A stretch of DNA of 64,000 nucleotides from assembly GCA_016720545.1 (NCBI GenBank), contig JADKKK010000001.1, positions 62,001 through 126,000 on the forward strand. The letters are read 5' to 3'. Positions within the stretch are counted from its first letter, which is position 1, and each line of letters begins with the position of its first letter. Below the pieces are notes generated by a model. That model was given only the letters and a program-made list of their open reading frames with translations. It searched no databases and was not told the origin of the DNA. The translations under genes were made by a program, and so were the position numbers. This stretch comes from Myxococcales bacterium. Its GTDB lineage: Bacteria > Myxococcota_A > Polyangia > Polyangiales > Polyangiaceae. Below, piece after piece: positions 50,804 to 59,717 of this stretch.

Positions 50804-52024
50804 GCGGACCTCGAGCCCTCGCGGAAGAGCCACGCGCGCTCGCGGCGCTCGTCGCGTGGCTAGGCCCTTGGGCGCCTGCCCGCGCCCCGCGCGGCGTCAC
50901 GCGGGCCACCTGGCTCTTGCGCGAGGGCGCGCCGCGCGGCCGGCGGGCTCGCCAAAGCGGCGCGTGGCGCTCCGCGGGCGGAGGGCGGCTCGAGCCTACG
51001 CGCCTCGAGGCGTATGTCTACGAGCCAGAGGCCGCGGCGCGCGGCCCCGCGCGCCGCGAGCCCGAGCAGCCCGTGATAGGCACCTTTGTGGTCGCGCCCG
51101 GCCTCCACTTCGACGGCCCCGCCGATCCACGCTTCGACCGGTTCTGCCGAGTCCTCGCGCGCGCCGGATTCCGCGTCGTCGCGCCGTTCCTCCCTTCCTA
51201 TCTCGAGTTGCTCGTCACCCCCGAGGCGCCCGAGGACCTGGAGGTGTGCGCCCTCGCCACCGCGCAGAGGTGGCTCCGGGCCCGGCGAGCGCCTCACCCT
51301 CTTCAGCATCTCGTTCGGGTCCTGGCCCGCGCTCGAGGTGGCCGCGCGGCAGCCCGAGCTCGTCGACGCGGTGATCACCTTCGGAGGGTACGCCGACTTC
51401 CACGCGACCGTGCAGTTCTGCGCCGACGGAGTGGTCCACCTGCCTGGTGGCGAGCGCGCGCTGCGCCCGTTCGATCCGCTGAACCCGCCCGCGCTGTTCG
51501 TGAACCTGCTGCCCTGGCTCGACGCCCCTGCCGAGGCGCACGAGCCCCTGGCCGAGGCGTGGCGGGAGCTCGCCTACCGCACGTGGGGCCGCATGGAGCT
51601 GAAGGCGCCCGGGAGGCTCGCCCCGTTCGTGGAGAGCGTGGCGGAGGGCCTGCCCGAGGAGCAGCGCGCGCTCTTCCGCGTGGGGTGCGGAGCGAGTCCG
51701 GGCACGGCGACGCTGGTGGCCGAGGCGCTCGCGCGCGCCGGCGCCGCGTTCGACTTCGCGAGCCCGCGCGAGGCGCTCCGCAGGCTCTCGTGCCCCGTCG
51801 TCGTGTGCCACGGCCGTGACGACGACGTCATCCCGTGGACCGAGGCGGAGGCGCTCCACGCCGCGCTCGCAGGCCGGCCCTCGCGCCTGTTCGTGACCGG
51901 GCTCTACGACCACACGGGCTCGGCCCTCCCCTCCCCGCGCGCCGCGGTGTCGGAGGCGGCGACCCTCCTCGGGCTCGCTCGCGTGCTCGCCTCAGGCGGC
52001 AACGTGCGGGCCCTCGTGCGCTGA
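50800..52024 (+). pseudogene. alpha/beta hydrolase, frameshifted
   Basis: The gene starts inside the stop of the MYXO-CTERM protein gene. The first 160 codons read normally through VIGTFVVAPGLHFDGPADPR, RVVAPFLPSYLELL and ALATAQRWLRA. At about 51279-51284 (GGGCCCGG) the reading frame is lost; the remainder continues intact one base on, GERLTLFSISFGSWPALEVA, to 52024. Joined, it is a normal hydrolase with nucleophile Ser in SISFGSW, Asp in CHGRDDDVIPW and His in LYDHTGS. One extra base explains the break. Whether it is a pseudogene or an assembly error cannot be told here. Confidence 0.75.
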
Positions 52025-52121
52025 AGAACACGCCGGCAAGCGGGACGCTCCCGCGCCAAGGCTCGACACGTCGCGAGCACCGGGCGCGCGGGGATGCGCG
52101 CCCGGTGGCACGACTCGACAC

Positions 52122-53066
52122 TCAGGAGATGGCCATTCTCGACTTGTTGCGAGCGAGCCAATCGGCGAAGCTTTGGAGCTCCGGGTTCAGCCCCTTCGAG
52201 AACGCGATGTCCCTCGCTCCGCAGAACTCGGCCTCGAAGTCGCGCTTGTACTGGAACATGTTCGCCAGATCGTCGGCGCCCGGGAAGCCGAAGGTGGCGT
52301 ACACCTCCGGGGGCACGTAGGCGTAGGCCACCGGCTGCTCGAGCGCGCGGCCGAGCGCCGCGGCCATCTCCTCGCCCGTGAGGTGCTCGCCGGCGATGCC
52401 GACGGTCTTGCCGGCGAGGTCGGGCCGCTTGAACACGCCATACGCACACTTGCCGATGTCCTCGGCGGCGATGCCGGGCAGCTTCTTGTCGGCCATCGGC
52501 AGCACGAAGGCGAGCTTGCCGTCTTCGCCCTTCCTCGGGCCCATTCCAAAGTATACGAGGTTATCCCAATAGAACGAGGTGAGCAGCATCGTCGTGGGCA
52601 CTCCGGCCTCGGTGAAGAACCGGTTCGCCTCCCCCTTGGCGTCGAAATGGGGCACCTTGTACTTGTCTTTCAACGTGGGCATGCGAGCGTCGCTGACAGG
52701 CACGCGGAGGCGGGTGTCCTCGAGGGTCGACCACACGGCGTGAGACACGCCCGCGGCCTTGGCCGCCTTCGCGAGCGACGCGGCCTGGGCCATCTCCTTC
52801 TCCGGCGAGAAGTGCTCCCAGAAGTTCGTCACGCAGAACGCGCCGTACGCGCCGGCGAACGCCTTCTCGAGGCTCGCGTCGTCGTCGAGGTCCGCGGCCA
52901 CCACCTCCGCCCCGAGCGCCGCGAGCTCCTTGCCCTTGTCGCCGTCTGGCTTGCGCGTGATCGCGCGCAGCGCAAACCCACCCTGCTTGTCGGCCAAGAT
53001 GGCCCGCGCGAGCCCCCCGCCCTGAGCCCCGGTCGCGCCCGTCACAGCGATGATCTTCTTGGTCAT
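52122..53066 (-). CDS. NmrA-family NAD(P)-binding protein
   Basis: A 314-residue soluble protein starting MTKKIIAVTGATGAQGGGLA at 53066; the upstream extension is Arg/Pro-rich and was rejected. The Rossmann motif VTGATGAQGG binds NAD(P). Downstream elements fit NmrA-like atypical short-chain dehydrogenases: ALRAITRKPDGDKGKELAAL, GAYGAFCVTNFWEH and HAVWSTLEDTRL. Such proteins act as redox sensors or as reductases on small molecules; the catalytic Tyr-Lys pair is not clear. It is convergent with the frameshifted hydrolase gene. Confidence 0.85.
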   Translation of the reverse strand: MTKKIIAVTGATGAQGGGLARAILADKQGGFALRAITRKPDGDKGKELAALGAEVVAADLDDDASLEKAFAGAYGAFCVTNFWEHFSPEKEMAQAASLAKAAKAAGVSHAVWSTLEDTRLRVPVSDARMPTLKDKYKVPHFDAKGEANRFFTEAGVPTTMLLTSFYWDNLVYFGMGPRKGEDGKLAFVLPMADKKLPGIAAEDIGKCAYGVFKRPDLAGKTVGIAGEHLTGEEMAAALGRALEQPVAYAYVPPEVYATFGFPGADDLANMFQYKRDFEAEFCGARDIAFSKGLNPELQSFADWLARNKSRMAIS

Positions 53067-53206
53067 GTTCGTCCGTCTCCTGGTTGGAGGCGGCAGGGTA
53101 CCACCGCGGGGCGCGGGGGGGCGCGGCGGGCGGCGCCCCTCGCCGCGCCCCTCGCCGCGCGACACGCCGAGTTGCCGCGGCAGCGAGGGCGGACTATTCC
53201 AAGCCG

Positions 53207-54232
53207 ATGCGCTCGCCTCTCCCCTCGCTCCGCTCCGTGACCCGACTCACCGCGCTTACTGCGCTCGCCGCGGCAGGGCTGCTCGCGGCTTGCGTCGGCA
53301 CCGACCCCGTGCCGGGGGGTGGCACGCCGAACCCAAGCGCGACGACGACCACCACGAGCACCACGACGGGCACCACTCCGGGGACCGACGCCTCGCTCCC
53401 CGACGGCGCCGCCCCCGACGCCTCGCTCCCCGACGGCGCCGCCCCCGACGGCGCCGCCCCCGACGCAGCGGACGCCGCACCGCCGCCGCCCGCGCCTCCC
53501 GTGGTGTCGCCGAACGTTTGGCTCGACGCGCGCAAGATCCCCGCGACCACCACGACCCTGCGCACCTGGACCGACAGCACCGCGAACGGCGCGAACGCGA
53601 CGAGCCTCGCGGCGCTCACGTTCTCGCCCACCGCGGTCGGCGGGCGACCGGGCGTCGTGTTCGTGGGCGACGCGTCGCAGGCGCTCTCGATCCCGGCCGC
53701 GAAGGTGCCGCCGTTCCGCGCGTTCGCCGGGGCGGGCTACGCCGTGTTCATGGTCGCGGCCTACAAGGACACGGCCGCGCGGACGGCGCAGGCGGTGCTC
53801 TTCGCCCGGCGCGCGTCGACTGGCATTTTTCCAGCCTTGGAGCGCGTGGGCCTCCAGCTCACGATGAACAACACGCTCACCGAGGTCGCCGCCGAGCTCA
53901 CGAGCTTCAGCGGCACGCAGGTCACGGTCGAGGCCAAGGCCGCCACGCCGACGAAGACGGCGCCGCACCTCTACGTGGTCCACGGCGTCGGCGGCGCGGT
54001 GACCTTGCGCGTGGACGGCGCCGTCGTGCAGACCGCCTCCGGCTTCGTCGAGAACAATTTCCCGACGAACGCCGACCTCCCGCTCGACATCGGCGCATAC
54101 ACCTCGACGACGGCGGCGCAGTTCGGGCTCGTCGGCGCGATCGGGTTGGTTGCAGTCTACACGCGACCGCTCAGCGTCGCCGAGGTCGCCGCGGGCGAGG
54201 CGGCCACGAAGGCGGCGTGGGGGATCCCGTAG
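53207..54232 (+). CDS. putative lipoprotein with LamG-like domain
   Basis: A 341-residue exported protein. The ATG at 53207 gives MRSPLPSLRSVTRLTALTAL and lipobox L-A-A-C. The linker contains a Thr-rich run and an in-frame 30-bp repeat (DASLPDGAAP twice). The mature domain begins PNVWLDARKIPATTTTLRTW with D-S-T-A-N-G, then VFVGDASQALSI and VAAYKDTAARTAQAV, and ends IGLVAVYTRPLSVAEVAAGE: the pattern of a LamG/concanavalin-like domain. The ligand is unknown. Confidence 0.8.
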   Translation: MRSPLPSLRSVTRLTALTALAAAGLLAACVGTDPVPGGGTPNPSATTTTTSTTTGTTPGTDASLPDGAAPDASLPDGAAPDGAAPDAADAAPPPPAPPVVSPNVWLDARKIPATTTTLRTWTDSTANGANATSLAALTFSPTAVGGRPGVVFVGDASQALSIPAAKVPPFRAFAGAGYAVFMVAAYKDTAARTAQAVLFARRASTGIFPALERVGLQLTMNNTLTEVAAELTSFSGTQVTVEAKAATPTKTAPHLYVVHGVGGAVTLRVDGAVVQTASGFVENNFPTNADLPLDIGAYTSTTAAQFGLVGAIGLVAVYTRPLSVAEVAAGEAATKAAWGIP

Positions 54233-54253
54233 CGCGGGCTCGAGCGCTCGCGC

Positions 54254-55069
54254 TCACTCCGCGCGGGTGACATGCGCGAGGATCAGCTCGTTCACGGACA
54301 CGGCGTGGGTGAGCGGCCCGGCGTGACCGGCGCCGGGGATGACCACGCGCTCCGCCCGTGGGAGGGCTCCGTGCAGCAAGCGGCCCACCTCGCGCGCGGC
54401 GAGCGGCGTGCGTTCACCGGTCAAGAGCAGCGTGGGGGCGCGCACGCCCGAGTAGGCGGCCGCGGGCGCGCGGTCGCCGAGGACAGACTGGACCTCACGC
54501 GCCACCTTTCGTCCCACGCGGAGCGCCTCGGCGCGCGCCTCCGCGGGAAGCATGTCCCACGCCTGCTCGCCGCCCCAATAGGTCATGAACGCGCGAAACC
54601 AGAGCTCGGAGCCCTGGAGCGCGGGGTCGGACAGGGCCGACCTCGCCACGAGGTCGGCCACCTCGGCCCGCGCGTCCGCCGCAGCGGCGGCCTCGAACAG
54701 CACACCGAACGCGACCGGATCGTAGAGCGCGAGGGTGCGCACGAGGTCGGGCCGCTCGAGCGCGACCCGGAGCGCGAGGAGGCCTCCGTACGAGTGCCCC
54801 ACGAGATCGACCGGTGCGTCACCGGCGAGCGCGCTCTCCGCGAGCACGACCTCCGTGACCGCAGCCACGTCGAGCGCGAGGTCGAAGGGCGCGTCGTCCG
54901 GCCACCGCGGGTTGTCGCCGTAGCCGAGGAGATCGGGGGCGACCGCGCGGCGGTGCGCCTTGGCGGCCAGGCGGGCCATGAGCGGCCGCCACTGACGCGA
55001 CGACATCGCGCTGCCGTGGAGGAGCACGACGGGCGCTCCCGCGCCGTGAGCGCGCGTGACGAGCGCCAC
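54254..55069 (-). CDS. alpha/beta-fold hydrolase
   Basis: A 271-residue cytosolic hydrolase. The oxyanion motif is VVLLHGSAMSSRQW, the nucleophile elbow GHSYGGLLALR (about residue 92), and the His is in VIPGAGHAGPLTH. At the usual acid position the sequence reads LTGERTPLAAREV, so Glu may replace Asp. Esterase, epoxide hydrolase or C-C hydrolase activity is possible. The ATG at 55069 lies three bases after the stop of a small zinc-ribbon protein gene, indicating an operon. Confidence 0.85.
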   Translation of the reverse strand: MALVTRAHGAGAPVVLLHGSAMSSRQWRPLMARLAAKAHRRAVAPDLLGYGDNPRWPDDAPFDLALDVAAVTEVVLAESALAGDAPVDLVGHSYGGLLALRVALERPDLVRTLALYDPVAFGVLFEAAAAADARAEVADLVARSALSDPALQGSELWFRAFMTYWGGEQAWDMLPAEARAEALRVGRKVAREVQSVLGDRAPAAAYSGVRAPTLLLTGERTPLAAREVGRLLHGALPRAERVVIPGAGHAGPLTHAVSVNELILAHVTRAE

Positions 55070-55072
55070 GCG

Positions 55073-55411
55073 TCAGCCGGCCACGTCGGGGGGGGCGCCG
55101 TACAAGGGCACGACCGAAGGCGGCTGCGGGCCCGCGTCGCCAGGCGGCGCCGCAGGAGCGCCGGGCGTGGTCGTGGAGGGCGCGGGCGGCGCGGGCTCGA
55201 GCGGCGGCGGGCCGCCGTACTTGGGCGCGCAGCTCACGGCCGCGGCCGCGGCGAGCGCCACGCCGCCGAAGACGAGCGCGGCGCGCGTGCGCAGGGCGAC
55301 GTCACCCGATCGGCCCGCCGGCTCGAGGAGCGAGCGCTCACCGCAGAACGGACAGCAGGGCTCGGCGTCGCGGCGATGCCGCTCGCAGGCGGCGCATGGG
55401 CGGAGGCTCAT
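55073..55411 (-). CDS. small zinc-ribbon membrane protein
   Basis: A 112-residue protein. The N-terminal MSLRPCAACERHRRDAEPCC with PFCG gives two C-x2-C knuckles, a probable zinc ribbon on the cytoplasmic side. One membrane segment follows (LVFGGVALAAAAAVSC), then a Pro/Ala-rich external tail. Similar short zinc-ribbon/membrane proteins are common in myxobacteria. It is followed directly by the alpha/beta hydrolase gene. Confidence 0.7.
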   Translation of the reverse strand: MSLRPCAACERHRRDAEPCCPFCGERSLLEPAGRSGDVALRTRAALVFGGVALAAAAAVSCAPKYGGPPPLEPAPPAPSTTTPGAPAAPPGDAGPQPPSVVPLYGAPPDVAG

Positions 55412-55484
55412 GCGGGCCAGCCTACCTGCGGGTCGACGCGTGTGGAAGGCGGCGCGATCGCCGTGGGTCGGCTACAGTCTCGCC

Positions 55485-56021
55485 ATGGAAGTGCGAGCGA
55501 GGCCGCGAGCGCAGCGACGAGGTACCTGGTGGGTGCGTGCGGCCGCCGCGTCGCTCGGCGCTTGCGTGGTGGGGCTCGCCGCGCTCGGCGGCTGCGGCGG
55601 AACAGATCCGACCTATGTGTACGTGCCGGTCTCTTCGTCCGACGCTCGCCCGGGGCGTGTGAGCCCCAACGAGCCGCAGGGCAGCGGCGCGAAGCCAGCG
55701 CGCGCCACCTACTCGCGGAAGTGCACGACGAACGCCGATTGCGTGCTCGTGAGCTTCGCCGAGGCGGCGTGCGACACATGCAAATGCCCCAACGACGCCA
55801 TCGCGGTGGAGGAGCAGCGGCGCTTCTTCGACGAAGAGGGGGCCTTCCGGGACACCTGCCGTGAGACCCCGAAGCCGTGCCAGGCCGACTGCGCGCCCCT
55901 CGCCGCGCGGTGTGAGGGCGGGGCGTGCACGCTCGTGAAGACCGGCGGCGCCCCCGCGCGCGACGCCGGCGCTCCGGACAGCGCGCCAAACGATGACGCG
56001 GGCGACGCCAACCCGGAGTAA
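55485..56021 (+). CDS. Cys-rich putative lipoprotein
   Basis: A 178-residue exported protein starting MEVRARPRAQRRGTWWVRAA at 55485; the hydrophobic stretch ends in lipobox L-G-G-C. The mature part contains regularly spaced Cys: KCTTNADCVLVSF, CDTCKCPNDAI, ETPKPCQADCAPL and CEGGACTL. The family is unknown to me. The tail is Asp/Ala-rich. It is convergent with the 385-residue lipoprotein gene, 25 bases away. Confidence 0.75.
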   Translation: MEVRARPRAQRRGTWWVRAAAASLGACVVGLAALGGCGGTDPTYVYVPVSSSDARPGRVSPNEPQGSGAKPARATYSRKCTTNADCVLVSFAEAACDTCKCPNDAIAVEEQRRFFDEEGAFRDTCRETPKPCQADCAPLAARCEGGACTLVKTGGAPARDAGAPDSAPNDDAGDANPE

Positions 56022-56046
56022 CGACCGCCGCGCCCGCGGCACACGC

Positions 56047-57204
56047 TCAGGGGCAGCTCCCCGCCCAGGCGTCCCCGCAGGCGCGAACGGGCGACCCGGG
56101 CTCGACCACATTCCCGAGCACCGAAGGCACCGACGTGAAGCGCACGGCAAACGACGAGGCGTCACACGCACCGTCTTTGCCGTCTTGGGTAGGATCTTCG
56201 AGGAGATCGCGGCTGGCGCAGATGCTGTCGCGGAGGTTCAGGTAGAGGCGGTCGGTTCCACACAGATAGGCCCCTGGAGTGAGCGGGTGCGGCACGCTCT
56301 CGAGGCCCGTGAGGAACTTGGTGACCACGAAGCGCCCCGACACGACGCCGTCGAGGATGGCGTAGCTGTCCCCGGTCTTCGAGAGCCTGCCGGTGATGAG
56401 CCCGCCGACGACCGGGAGGGGATAGGTCCCGACGCGCACGAGACCGGAGAACGAAGCGACGAGCACGCCGCCGCGCACGTACGCGCGGGTGTCGAAGATC
56501 GTGGGGACATACGGGACTCCGCCGAACAACGAGCTGCGGTCGACGGTCCACCGATCGGTGCCGTCGAGCTTCGGCCGAGGGGCGTCCGGGCCGCCGTCGT
56601 TCGCGCCCTCGAGGCCGAAGCTCGTGAAGAGCGCGAGCTCGACTTCCGAGTCGTCGGGCTGCTCGTTGTAGCCGCTGACGCGAAGGAGCAGCCCGTTGGT
56701 GCCCGCGCGGAGGCGCGCCGTGATCGTGTTGCCATCACCGAGGACCGTGAGCAGCGACAGCAGGTAGGTGCCCGCGGCGTTGTCGACACCGTTCGGGTAG
56801 TCGCACACCCCGGGGCCGCTGGCAGGCTTGCACGAGCGAGGCCCAGGGCACGTGCACGTGCGGTCGAGATCGTATCCTTGGGTGTTGGGCGCGCTCGGGT
56901 CCCGGGGATCGCCGGCCTCGAAGCTGACGAACGCGTTGACGAACGACTTGGCGCCACCCCCCACCCCCACGGGCCGCTCGGGTGGGAGCGCGGACACACA
57001 CGAGGGCGCCGCGTCGCGGTCGGCCCCCGCGTCGACGACGCCCGTCTCTTCGGGGATCGGCGGGGTCACGACGACGTCGGGGCCCGTGTCGGGCGCGCCG
57101 CCGGTATAGCCCTCGAGCGGATTGAGCAGCGTGCACGCCGCCGCGACGAACGCGAGCCCGCCAGCGAGGGCGAGTGAACGCGCGAGCGCGGGAGGGGAGC
57201 GCAT
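56047..57204 (-). CDS. putative lipoprotein, function unknown
   Basis: A 385-residue exported protein. I chose the ATG at 57204, MRSPPALARSLALAGGLAFV then lipobox A-A-A-C, because the 12 preceding residues are basic and polar. The mature domain starts after an Asp/Val/Pro linker and contains FVNAFVSFEAGDPRDPSAPN and VDNAAGTYLLSLLTVLGDGN, with several Cys pairs (CTCPGPRSCKPASGPGVC). No known domain was recognised. It lies downstream of the frameshifted molybdopterin oxidoreductase on the same strand, 75 bases away. Confidence 0.75.
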   Translation of the reverse strand: MRSPPALARSLALAGGLAFVAAACTLLNPLEGYTGGAPDTGPDVVVTPPIPEETGVVDAGADRDAAPSCVSALPPERPVGVGGGAKSFVNAFVSFEAGDPRDPSAPNTQGYDLDRTCTCPGPRSCKPASGPGVCDYPNGVDNAAGTYLLSLLTVLGDGNTITARLRAGTNGLLLRVSGYNEQPDDSEVELALFTSFGLEGANDGGPDAPRPKLDGTDRWTVDRSSLFGGVPYVPTIFDTRAYVRGGVLVASFSGLVRVGTYPLPVVGGLITGRLSKTGDSYAILDGVVSGRFVVTKFLTGLESVPHPLTPGAYLCGTDRLYLNLRDSICASRDLLEDPTQDGKDGACDASSFAVRFTSVPSVLGNVVEPGSPVRACGDAWAGSCP

Positions 57205-57279
57205 CCCGTGACGGTATCTGGCGCCGCTGGGCTCGTCCATGGTCGGAGGATTCGACGCGCGCCGCAGCCTGCCGCCAGG

Positions 57280-59518
57280 CTACTCGTGGGATCGCCCCTC
57301 GGGCGCCCGCGCGACCGTGACGGGCACTCCGCTGAACGCCGCGTTCGCGCTGAGCCCGTCGAGGAAGGTCGCGTCCGTCACGTCGTTCACGCTCGCGCCA
57401 GGCCTCGCCCCGGCGACGCGGAGCCCGTCGCCGCCGTGCCCCCACCCGTGCGGGAGGCTGACGACGCCGCGCCGGATCTCGTCGCTCACGAACACGGGAA
57501 CGCAGACCTCGCCGGTGCGCGAGCGCAGCGTCGCGAGGTCGCCGGAGGCGAGGCCGCGCGCCGACGCGTCGTCCGGGTGCATGAGCAGCGAGCAGTCGTC
57601 CGCGCCCTTCCTCCCCTTCGTGAGGCGCTCGACGTTGTGGAGCCACGAGTTGTTGCTTCGGAGTGACCGCCTCCCGATGAGCACGAGCTCGTCCGGAGCG
57701 CGCGCGGGCCGCGCGAGCGACGCCCGCAGGCGCTCGACGTCGCCGAGGAACACCGCCGGCGCGACGCGCACCTTGCGGCGCCCCAAGAGCTCGCGGAGGC
57801 GCGGGGTGAGTGGCCCCAGATCGCGCCCATGCGGGGCCTCCTCGAGCGCGCGCAGCGAGAGCCGGTGCGGGCCGGTGCGGAGCAGCCCGTCGAGCACGCG
57901 CTTGGGCCCGAGCGCCCGGGCCGACCTGACGGCGAGCCGCGCACGCAAGGGCCCGAGCCCGCGCCGCCGCGAGACGATCCGGTGGGCGAGGTCGGACAGG
58001 ATGTCGAAGTCGTCGCGAGCCTCGCCGCGCGGCGGGAAGACCGCCGGGGCGTAGCGCGCGAAGTTCCGCACGGCGAGAGCGTAGAAGACGAGGTCGTAGT
58101 GATCGCGCTCCAAGCCGAAGGTGGCGGGGAGGATGAGATCGGCGTGGCGCGTGGTCTCGTTCCGGTACACGTCGACCGACACCATGAAGTCGAGCCCAGG
58201 CAGCGCGCGCGCGAGCGCCGCGCCGTTGGGGGTGCTCAAGACGGGGTTTCCGGCCATCGTCACGAGCGCGCGGATCTGCCCCTCGCCGGGCGTAGAGATC
58301 TCCTCGGCGAGCGCCGCCACGGGCAGCTCCCCGGCGAACTCGGGCAGGCCGCGCACACGCGTGCGAAACCTCGCGAAGCTGCCGCGGAGCCCCAGCGCGC
58401 TGCCGAGGCGCACCACGTCGACCGCGGGCCGCGCGAGCATCTTGCCGCCGGGGCGGTCGAGGTTCCCCGTGACCACGTCGAGGGCGAGCGCGAGCCATGC
58501 CGTCACTCCGCCGAACTCCTGGGTGCAGGCCCCGAGGCGCGCGTAGCACGCGGCGCCGTCGGCCTTCGCGTGCTCGACGGCGAGGCGACGGATGGTGTCG
58601 GCGTCGATGCCCACGGCGGCCGCCACCTGCTCGGCCGAGAAGCCTCGCGCCACCGCGCGCAGGTCGTCGAGCCCGTCGATCGGCGCGCCCACGCGGTCGG
58701 GGCGCTCGAGCTTCGCCTCGAAGATGGCGTCGATCATCGCGGCGAGGAGCAGCGCGTCGCTGCCCGGGCGAACGAGAGTGGTGCTCGTCGGCGACCTCGG
58801 CGGTCTCGGTGCGGCGCGGGTCGACGACGACCACCTTGCCCCCGCGCGCGCGAAGCTCCGCGAGCCGGCGCTTCATCCCGGGAGCGGTCATCACCGACCC
58901 GTTCGACGCGAGCGGGTTCGCGCCGAGCACGAGCAGGTGGCGCGTGCGATCGAGGTCGGGCACGGGCATCATCAGCTGGTGGCCGAGCACCTCGTAGGCC
59001 GCGAGCATGTGCGGGAGCTGGTCGGCGCTGGTGGCGGAGAACCGCGAGCGCGCCCCCACCTGCTGTGAGAACAGCACCGAGCCGAGGAGCCCCGCGTACG
59101 AGTGCGCGAGCGGGTTGCCCGTGTAGGTGGCGAGCGCGTGCGGGCCGTGGCGATCGAGGACCGCGGCGATGCGGCTCGAGGCCTCGTCGAGCGCCTCGTC
59201 CCAGGCGATGGGCGCGTGCCCGCCCGCGCGAGTCTTGCGCAGCGGCCGCACGACGCGGTCGGGGTCGAGGCGCACGTCGTCGAGGGCGGCGGCCTTCGGG
59301 CACAGGTACCCCCGACTGAACGCGTCGTCGCGATCGCCCTCGACCCGCAGCACGCGGCGCTCGCGCTTCGCGGCGCGCTCGTTCGGAGGATCCGAGCCCA
59401 CCGTGAGCACCACACCGCACGAGGCCTCGCAGAGCATGCACGTCGCGGCCACGCGCTCGCGCCCAGCGTTTGCGTCGCCTGATCTCCCCGCGCTCTCCGC
59501 CCCGCTGGTGCCCTGCAT
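57280..59518 (-). pseudogene. molybdopterin-dependent oxidoreductase, frameshifted
   Basis: A formate-dehydrogenase/DMSO-reductase-type enzyme of about 745 residues if repaired. The N-terminus has an iron-sulfur motif (CMLCEASCG, later GYLCPKA), then cofactor-binding TYTGNPLAHSYAG and LLVLGANPLASNG with VVVDPRRTETAEVADEH. After that the frame is lost near 58778. The rest continues one base on: RPGSDALLLAAMIDAIFEAK, GNPVLSTPNGAA, HADLILPATFG, and the C-terminal domain SLPHGWGHGGDGLR. At the usual Mo-ligand position the sequence reads FSATSADQ, so Ser is possible and no in-frame TGA is seen. The substrate is unknown. Confidence 0.75.
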
Positions 59519-59626
59519 CGAGCGAGCCTCCGCGCAGTCTCGCCCCGCGTCAAGCTGGGCCGGGGCGGGCTCCCTCCCCCTTGGCTGCGCGGCGAGGGCG
59601 GAATTGTTCGGCCCTCGTGTCTTCGC

Positions 59627-59662
59627 TTGACACTATCGAAAATGAAAATCATATTCATATTC
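59627..59662 (+). promoter_or_regulatory. sigma70-like promoter overlapping a Fur box
   Basis: TTGACA (59627-59632) and CATATT (59650-59655) are 17 bases apart. Overlapping them, GAAAATGAAAATCATATTC (59638-59656) matches 15 of 19 positions of the Fur consensus GATAATGATAATCATTATC, and a second register shifted by six bases (59644-59662) matches 14. This island of A/T-rich sequence is striking in the surrounding GC-rich DNA. It lies upstream of the chelatase/TonB/HmuY-type operon and predicts iron repression. Confidence 0.8.
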
Positions 59663-59717
59663 ATCAAACGTGCGGGGCGTACCCGTGCACCACGGCGGGG
59701 AGGCGACGGAGAAGGCG

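Noticed and set aside
57280..59518. Selenocysteine in the molybdopterin oxidoreductase
   Set aside because: No in-frame TGA is found at the ligand position, which reads Ser/Thr-rich sequence; the break at 58778 is a frameshift, not a stop-codon read-through.
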